Shown here piece by piece: positions 35,110-39,523 of a DNA stretch of 39,523 nucleotides. Position 1 is the first letter of the stretch. Each line of letters begins with the position of its first letter. The notes beneath the pieces were generated by a model. The model worked only from the letters and a program-made list of their open reading frames with translations, searched no databases and was not told the DNA's origin. The DNA comes from JACPVU01 sp964373255. Its GTDB lineage: Archaea > Aenigmatarchaeota > Aenigmatarchaeia > GW2011-AR5. Made by a program: the position numbers and the translations under genes. The DNA is taken from assembly GCA_964373255.1 (NCBI GenBank), contig CAYJTG010000010.1, positions 1 to 39,523 on the forward strand, written 5' to 3'.

Positions 35110-37572
35110 ATGATGATATCAAAAAAGATTATTGAAGAATTTGAGAACTACTGCAAGAAGAACGGCATAACAGGAAAGGAGAAAGAAAAGAAATTCGAGA
35201 CGCTCAAGCAGAGGCTCGCGAAGTACATGTACGAGCCGGGCGAGGCGATAGGCATAGTCGCTGCCCAGAGCATATCCGAGCCGGCGACGCAGATGAGTAT
35301 TGACGGAAGCGAAAAAGTTATTGTGAAATACAAGGATGCAATAAGAATAACCGAAATAGGAAAATTTGTTGATTCTGTTGTGCAAGAAGGGCAGCGCATA
35401 GACGGGTGGGACGTTTGTGATGTTTCTGAAAGCAATATACTTGTTCCGAGCATAAATAATAATGAAAAAATAGAATGGAAGCGCGTTCTTGCCGTAAGCA
35501 GGCACAAAGCGCCTGAAAATCTGCTGAAAATAAAAACGCGCTCAGGGAGAAAGATATTAGCAACTGATTCGCATTCTTTTGTTGTCAGGGAGGACAACAA
35601 AATAAAGCCAATACCTGGCTCGGAATTAACAATTGAAAAAAGAATACCATCCATAAAGCTTCTTCCTGAAAACTGCCTGCATGAAATAAAAATAAAATCA
35701 TTTATTGGAGAGAACTTCATAAATAGAAAACATATACCAGAATCAATTCCACTGGATGAAACTTTCGGATTTTTTGTTGGCGCCTACCTATCGGAAGGCA
35801 ATGCAACCAAGAACTTCATAAATATCTCAAATATCGACGAAGGTTTTCTTTCCTGTATCAGAGCATTTGCAGATACGTATGGTCTTACCTACAACGAATA
35901 CGACAACTTCCGTGGTTTTAAGAAAGGGCACGATATCCATGTAAATTCTGCCCTCATTTCTAGGTTAATAATTAATACGTGTAATACCGGCTCAAAGAAC
36001 AAAAAAGTGCCAGAATTTGCTTTCAGCGCCCAAGAAAGCTTTGTAAGAGGACTTCTGAGCGGATACTTTGATGGTGACGGCTCTGTATCTTTGGAAAGGC
36101 AGGTTATCCGCGCTTCTTCCAATTCGAAAGAGCTTTTGGATGGAATTGCACTTTTGTTGTCAAGGTTCTGTATATTTGCTTCAAAGCAACATTCGAAACA
36201 ATATTGGCTAATAATAAATCATAAATATGCAAAAAAGTTCAGGGAAAAAATAGGATTTGTATCGCATAAGAAGGCAGAAAAACTTGATGTGCTGTGCGGT
36301 CTGAAAAGCGAGCAGGACTACATCGATGTGTTTGATGGATTTGACAACCTGCTTCTTGAAACAGCCAAAAAACTGGATTATCCGAGTAGATATGTCAACA
36401 GCGCCACAAAAAGGCAGAAGATCGGTAGAGAAGCGTTAGTTAGACACATGGAACTATTTGAAGTGCTGTCTAGAAAAAAAAATATAAATATAAGAAACGA
36501 GCTTGCTATAATGCGGCAGATGTACGAATCCGATGTTATCTGGGATGAAATAACAGAAATAGAGAAAGTAAAACCGTCTTCTGATTATGTGTATGATTTC
36601 ACTGTCGAAGGGTCAGAAACATTCACAACATTTGACGGCATAATTACGCATAACACGATGCGCTCCTATACTTTGGCGTCGCAGTCCGACCGCCTCAGAA
36701 AGGTTACGCACGGGCTTCCGCGCCTGATAGAAATATTCGACGCGCGCAAAACGTTCGAGAAGAGCATGATCGTATACCTCAAACCTGAGTATAATACAAA
36801 AGACAAAGCAAAGGAGATTGCCGGAAAAATGAAAGGCCTGGCACTGTCTGACATAATTGTCTCGGATTCTATCGACCTTGTCAACATGCAGATTGAGCTG
36901 GAACTTGAAAACGATCGCTACAAAGACCGCCTGAAGGAGCTCCTGGAAAAATACATAAAAGACTCCGAGATATCGTTTCACGGCAAATTTGTCTACATGA
37001 AACCAAGAAAGAACACCATCAAGGACCTGAGAAGAATCAAGAACAAGGCACTGAAAATTCATGCAGAAGGTGTGAAGGGCATAAAAAATGTGGTTGTTAT
37101 AAAAGAGGGCGACGACTGGGTAATAAGCACAACGGGTGCTAACCTGAAGAAGATTTTGGCAATGGACGAGGTCGACATCGCCAGAACGAAAACGAATGAC
37201 ATACATCAGGTTCACGACGTTCTTGGGGTAGAAGCTGCAAGAAATATAATACTCCAGGAGGCAAAGGAGACGTTGGAGGAACAGGGATTAGACGTGGACG
37301 TCAGGCACCTCATACTTTTGGCTGATACGATGACATGGGACGGCACAATAAAGGACATAGGACGATACGGCGTTTCAGGCAAGAAAGCGTCGGTCCTTGC
37401 ACGTGCCAATTTCGAGGAAACAAAAAAGCACATCATCAATGCCGCCTTCTACGGAGAGACCGACAGGCTTGAGGGCGTCATAGAAAATATCCTTGTCGGC
37501 CAGCTGGCGCCTGTCGGAACGGGAATGGTCCAGCTCGCGGTGGATATCGAGAAGATGAAAAAGAAAAAGTAA
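35110..37572 (+). CDS. rpoA2: RNA polymerase subunit A'' with intein
   Basis: The precursor is 820 residues; removing the 453-residue intein leaves a 367-residue A'', close to the usual 380-390. The N-extein is 1-62, including GEAIGIVAAQSISEPATQM. The C-extein resumes TMRSYTLASQSDRLRKVTHGLPRLIEIFDARK, so the joined sequence is EPATQM-TMRSYT, as in other archaea. Later parts include GVKGIKNVVVIKEGDDWV, the trigger-loop/cleft region, and the final GTGMVQLAVD. The ribosome site GGTGATTTGAA precedes the ATG. The gene is in the normal operon place, followed by rpl30e after a structured 272-bp leader. Confidence 0.96.
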   Translation: MMISKKIIEEFENYCKKNGITGKEKEKKFETLKQRLAKYMYEPGEAIGIVAAQSISEPATQMSIDGSEKVIVKYKDAIRITEIGKFVDSVVQEGQRIDGWDVCDVSESNILVPSINNNEKIEWKRVLAVSRHKAPENLLKIKTRSGRKILATDSHSFVVREDNKIKPIPGSELTIEKRIPSIKLLPENCLHEIKIKSFIGENFINRKHIPESIPLDETFGFFVGAYLSEGNATKNFINISNIDEGFLSCIRAFADTYGLTYNEYDNFRGFKKGHDIHVNSALISRLIINTCNTGSKNKKVPEFAFSAQESFVRGLLSGYFDGDGSVSLERQVIRASSNSKELLDGIALLLSRFCIFASKQHSKQYWLIINHKYAKKFREKIGFVSHKKAEKLDVLCGLKSEQDYIDVFDGFDNLLLETAKKLDYPSRYVNSATKRQKIGREALVRHMELFEVLSRKKNINIRNELAIMRQMYESDVIWDEITEIEKVKPSSDYVYDFTVEGSETFTTFDGIITHNTMRSYTLASQSDRLRKVTHGLPRLIEIFDARKTFEKSMIVYLKPEYNTKDKAKEIAGKMKGLALSDIIVSDSIDLVNMQIELELENDRYKDRLKELLEKYIKDSEISFHGKFVYMKPRKNTIKDLRRIKNKALKIHAEGVKGIKNVVVIKEGDDWVISTTGANLKKILAMDEVDIARTKTNDIHQVHDVLGVEAARNIILQEAKETLEEQGLDVDVRHLILLADTMTWDGTIKDIGRYGVSGKKASVLARANFEETKKHIINAAFYGETDRLEGVIENILVGQLAPVGTGMVQLAVDIEKMKKKK
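35296..36654 (+). other. Intein with LAGLIDADG endonuclease in rpoA2
   Basis: Residues 63-515 of the precursor. The first residue is Ser (SIDGSEKVIVKY), block B is LATDSHSFVV with the TxxH pattern, and the C-terminal blocks are VYDFTVEGSETFTTF and ITHN, followed by Thr+1. Splicing residues therefore look intact. Two LAGLIDADG-type motifs, FFVGAYLSEGNA (about 222-233) and LLSGYFDGDGSVS (about 315-327), mark a full homing endonuclease. It sits between M62 and T516, at the conserved substrate-cleft site. An A'' intein is known in Methanocaldococcus; this insertion site looks equivalent by position, but I could not align it. Confidence 0.95.
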
Positions 37573-37628
37573 TACATCGTGAAATGATATTTCACGTGTA
37601 CAAGCGAAACAAAGTTTCGCTATGTATT
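37571..37628. repeat. Three-way palindrome at rpoA2 stop
   Basis: AATACAT/ATGTATT encloses two hairpins: CGTGAAAT/ATTTCACG and GCGAAAC/GTTTCGC. It begins within the rpoA2 stop codon. It has the fold of the three-way-junction elements but its own sequence. No direct repeat is seen. Confidence 0.5.
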
Positions 37629-37844
37629 TGAAGACAAGGCCTTGAAGATCCCATTTTATTTTGGGGTTCTCCAAGCGATTTTCTTTCAAAAAGAAAATCG
37701 AGTAAGAAGGGAAGATAGTACGGTAAGAAGGACAGACTGAAGTTGCTTCGCAACTTCTATGTATTCAGGGTGTCTTGCGTTATAAATAATATTTTCACCT
37801 TTAAGGGAAGATAGTACGGTAAGAAACCGTAGGTGTCTTGCGTT
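37629..37844 (+). promoter_or_regulatory. Duplicated structured leader of rpl30e
   Basis: The left part is GAAGATCCCATTTTATTTTG then GGGTTCTCCAAG and a hairpin CGATTTTCTT/AAGAAAATCG, homologous to the rpl40e, rpoH and htpX leaders. AAGGGAAGATAGTACGGTAA then occurs twice (37707 and 37803), and GGTGTCTTGCGTTAT twice (37769 and 37832). In the first copy the spot where the second has ACCGTA holds a hairpin, GAAGTTG-CTTCG-CAACTTC, with joints CAGACT and CTATGTATTC. The first copy's start codon is ATA, so only the second (ATG at 37845) is used. Confidence 0.65.
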
Positions 37845-38090
37845 ATGGAGACAATAGCAAAACTGCCGGAGAAAAAAGAAGCGGTAATCGGGACGAGAGA
37901 GATAGTCAAAGCCGCCAAATCAGGAAAGGTGAAGAGGATTATTATCGCGAGCAACTGCCCTGATTTTCTCATAAACAAAATAAGTGGGCTGGGCAATATT
38001 GCGGTGGAGAAATTTGCAGAAGACGAATCGCAGCTTGGAACAAAGCTCGGGAAGCCGTTTCCAATTGCGATGGTTGGATACGGAGAGTAG
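37845..38090 (+). CDS. rpl30e: Ribosomal protein L30e
   Basis: This 81-residue RNA-binding protein belongs to the L7Ae/L30e fold. Family features are VIGTREIVKAAKSGKVKRIIIASNCPDF, with conserved GTRE and SNCP turns, then VEKFAEDESQLGTKLGKPFPIAMVGYG. It is in its standard place after rpoA2 and before nusA. The ATG at 37845 matches the normal N-terminus; an in-frame GTG at 37833 lies in the leader repeat. The length is on the short side (usual about 100), with the family C-terminal helix reduced. The ribosome site GGTG is at 37832-37835. Confidence 0.93.
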   Translation: METIAKLPEKKEAVIGTREIVKAAKSGKVKRIIIASNCPDFLINKISGLGNIAVEKFAEDESQLGTKLGKPFPIAMVGYGE

Positions 38091-38095
38091 ATTGA

Positions 38096-38500
38096 ATGAA
38101 AGTAACCCTGGACCAGAACGCCATACAGTCGATCAATTTGTTTCAGACACTTACAGGGTCGTCTGTCATCGACTGCGTTAATGAGGAGGACGTAATATAT
38201 TTTGTCGTGGCCGAAGGAGAGTACGGCCTGGCGGTGGGAAAGGGCGGCGTCAAGATAAAAAATGCCGAAAGGGTATTCAAGAAACCCATCAATGTCATAG
38301 AATATTCGCCTGACTGCCAAGGGTTCATAAGAAAACTCGTACCTTACGCACAGGAAATCGAGTTCAAGGACAAAAAGGTGTTTGTGAAGGTCAGGCCTCC
38401 TGACCGGGCGGCGCTCATCGGCAAGGGCGGCAGGAACATAAAAATCATAAACAAGCTGCTGCACCGCCTTTTTGACGTAGAAGAGATGAAGGTGAAGTAG
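38096..38500 (+). CDS. nusA: Transcription factor NusA (archaeal, KH domains)
   Basis: Archaeal NusA is a short protein of two KH domains without the bacterial N-terminal and S1 parts. The 134-residue protein has GLAVGKGGVKIKNAERVFKKPINVIEYS (first GxxG) and AALIGKGGRNIKIINKLLHRLFDVEEM (second). It binds RNA at the transcribing polymerase. It follows rpl30e by 5 bp, the standard order. In many archaea rps12 comes next; here a Fic gene with its own promoter follows, so the operon ends early. Confidence 0.95.
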   Translation: MKVTLDQNAIQSINLFQTLTGSSVIDCVNEEDVIYFVVAEGEYGLAVGKGGVKIKNAERVFKKPINVIEYSPDCQGFIRKLVPYAQEIEFKDKKVFVKVRPPDRAALIGKGGRNIKIINKLLHRLFDVEEMKVK

Positions 38501-38523
38501 GGCTCGCAGTCCATAAGAATTAT

Positions 38524-38574
38524 TACCATTACAAAATGCTTTAAATATATATTTCTGATAAATATGTAATGGTA
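38524..38574. promoter_or_regulatory. Inverted repeat around fic promoter
   Basis: TACCATTACA (38524-38533) and its complement TGTAATGGTA (38565-38574) flank a TATA-like GCTTTAAATATATA (38539-38552). The right half ends 4 bp before the ATG. A factor binding both halves would cover the promoter. Confidence 0.6.
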
Positions 38575-38578
38575 TACT

Positions 38579-39436
38579 ATGAGAGTGGTCAAGCGGAAGA
38601 AAGGTAGAAAATTCTATTTTTATCTTCAATACTCGTTCAGGGAAAATGGCAAGGTAATAACCAAGGAGAAATATCTAGGATCAGCCATACCGAAAGATAT
38701 TGACAAAATAAAGGAAAGTATCCAAGAAGTGCAGAGAAGGAGAATTTATTTCAAGTTCGAAAAAATAAAAAATAACTTCCAAAAAGAATGGAGCAGGACC
38801 CCGGAGAGCGCAAAAGAAAGGGAGCTGGAAGAGGTATCGATTGCATTTACCTATAACACAAATGCTATAGAAGGCTCTACGATAACGCTACTGGAGACAA
38901 GGGAAATACTGCATGACAAGATAGCGCCGAAAAAGCCTCTTAGAGACATAAAAGAAACCGAATCTCATTCAAAAGTTTTCTTAGAGATGCTTGTTAAGAG
39001 AGAAAAGATCACAAAAGAATTATTGCTCAAATGGCACAAAGAAATATTCGGCGAGACCAAGCCGGATATCGCAGGAGTTTTTAGGAATTACTTAATAAGA
39101 GTTGGCTCTTACGTTGCACCTGATTGGCAAAATGTCGAAAAACTGATGAAAAATCTCATAGAATTTATAAGCACTTCAAAAAAAATTAATGCTGTCGAGC
39201 TCGCTGCTCGCGCGCACTACAGGTTCGAGAAAATACACCCATTTGGCGATGGCAACGGCAGGATAGGCAGACTTCTAATTAATCATACTCTTTGGCGTGC
39301 TGGCTATCCAATGCTTATAATAGAGTACAAAAAGCGAAAATCTTATTACAAGGCATTGGAAAAAGACGAAGAGTATTTTGTCAAGTACTTTATAAGAAAA
39401 TACCTGTCTATACATAAGAAGAGATTGGGCTCGTAG
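38579..39436 (+). CDS. Fic-domain protein (class II type)
   Basis: Fic enzymes transfer AMP or other phosphate-linked groups from nucleotides to proteins. The 285-residue protein has the active-site motif HPFGDGNGRIGR (from His220), complete. An N-terminal inhibitory helix is present: TNAIEGS (Thr94, Glu98, Gly99) matches the [S/T]xxxE[G/N] pattern, so the Glu would block ATP gamma-phosphate binding until activated. Before it, about 80 residues (FYFYLQYSFRENGKVITKEKYLG) resemble the Fic/DOC N-terminal region that binds targets. The C-terminus has no obvious HTH. A palindrome surrounds the promoter. It is not related to the polymerase operon and looks like an accessory gene. Confidence 0.92.
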   Translation: MRVVKRKKGRKFYFYLQYSFRENGKVITKEKYLGSAIPKDIDKIKESIQEVQRRRIYFKFEKIKNNFQKEWSRTPESAKERELEEVSIAFTYNTNAIEGSTITLLETREILHDKIAPKKPLRDIKETESHSKVFLEMLVKREKITKELLLKWHKEIFGETKPDIAGVFRNYLIRVGSYVAPDWQNVEKLMKNLIEFISTSKKINAVELAARAHYRFEKIHPFGDGNGRIGRLLINHTLWRAGYPMLIIEYKKRKSYYKALEKDEEYFVKYFIRKYLSIHKKRLGS

Positions 39437-39523
39437 CTGTGTTTGGTTATTGGTTTGGTTCTTTGCAGGACGAACGTGGGTTATGGGTGGTTGATTGGTA
39501 ATCTACCGATAAGCCTCGTCATG
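39437..39523. other. Window end, nothing recognised
   Basis: The last 87 bases after the fic stop hold no frame of note and no clear RNA gene. They are G/T-rich (GGTTATTGGTTTGGTTC) and could be the edge of a structured RNA or a gene cut by the window. Confidence 0.3.

Noticed and set aside
37757..38629. A 290-codon frame on the minus strand opposite rpl30e, nusA and the start of fic
   Set aside because: It is antisense to two certain genes and two promoters, has no family features, and is rich in residues typical of shadow frames.

Overview
The window is archaeal. It carries an archaeal RNA polymerase operon (rpoH, rpoB, rpoA1, rpoA2, rpl30e, nusA), RfcS, an L40e-type ribosomal protein, an AK6/Fap7-type kinase, a UbiA-family enzyme of the DGGGP-synthase type, and many genes with a TATA box about 25 bp upstream and little or no leader. 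The many small zinc-ribbon and membrane proteins of unknown function, the heavy load of tRNA introns and the general style point to a DPANN-type lineage. I cannot place it more precisely from sequence alone.

Layout. 1-525: a branched palindrome and an intron-bearing tRNA-Met. 526-4742: a small membrane protein, rfcS with a small partner, a nested pair of structured insertion elements, a secreted transglutaminase and an adenylate kinase. 4743-6065: a structured element, htpX and rpl40e, both genes behind structured leaders. 6072-9183: a thiol-redox cluster (thioredoxin-like proteins and a circularly permuted CcdA) facing a winged-helix regulator and a membrane protein. 9243-14812: lipid synthesis, a zinc-ribbon protein, a large lipoprotein and an ABC-2 exporter. 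14854-19356: tRNA-Thr, msrA and many small unknown genes. 19374-23126: a transaldolase-family protein, a membrane-anchored secreted protein and an NTase gene with a palindromic operator. 23127-28954: RNA genes (tRNA-Tyr, 5S rRNA, tRNA-Asp, tRNA-Lys), a four-gene operon of unknown function, and corA. 28955-38500: the RNA polymerase operon. 38579-39436: a Fic protein.

The most unusual content is in and around the RNA genes. All five tRNAs have introns (nine in total, three in tRNA-Tyr) and the 5S rRNA is interrupted by about 91 nt. Several of these introns share one hairpin module. The same module, in the opposite orientation, forms the mRNA leaders of rpl40e and rpoH right up to the ATG, and related leaders precede htpX and rpl30e. 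The tRNA-Thr intron and the rpl40e leader agree at 51 of 52 positions.

A second system consists of about eight small (89-163 bp) protein-free elements with terminal inverted repeats. Each folds into two hairpin arms on a basal stem (a three-way junction), and most are flanked by 7-9 bp direct repeats like target-site duplications. Copies show compensatory changes in their stems, inversion of the core relative to the ends, and one element inserted into another. No transposase is present, so they look like non-autonomous mobile elements whose fold is under selection.

The polymerase is also unusual: B and A' are one 1932-residue polypeptide, and A'' is interrupted by a 453-residue LAGLIDADG intein.
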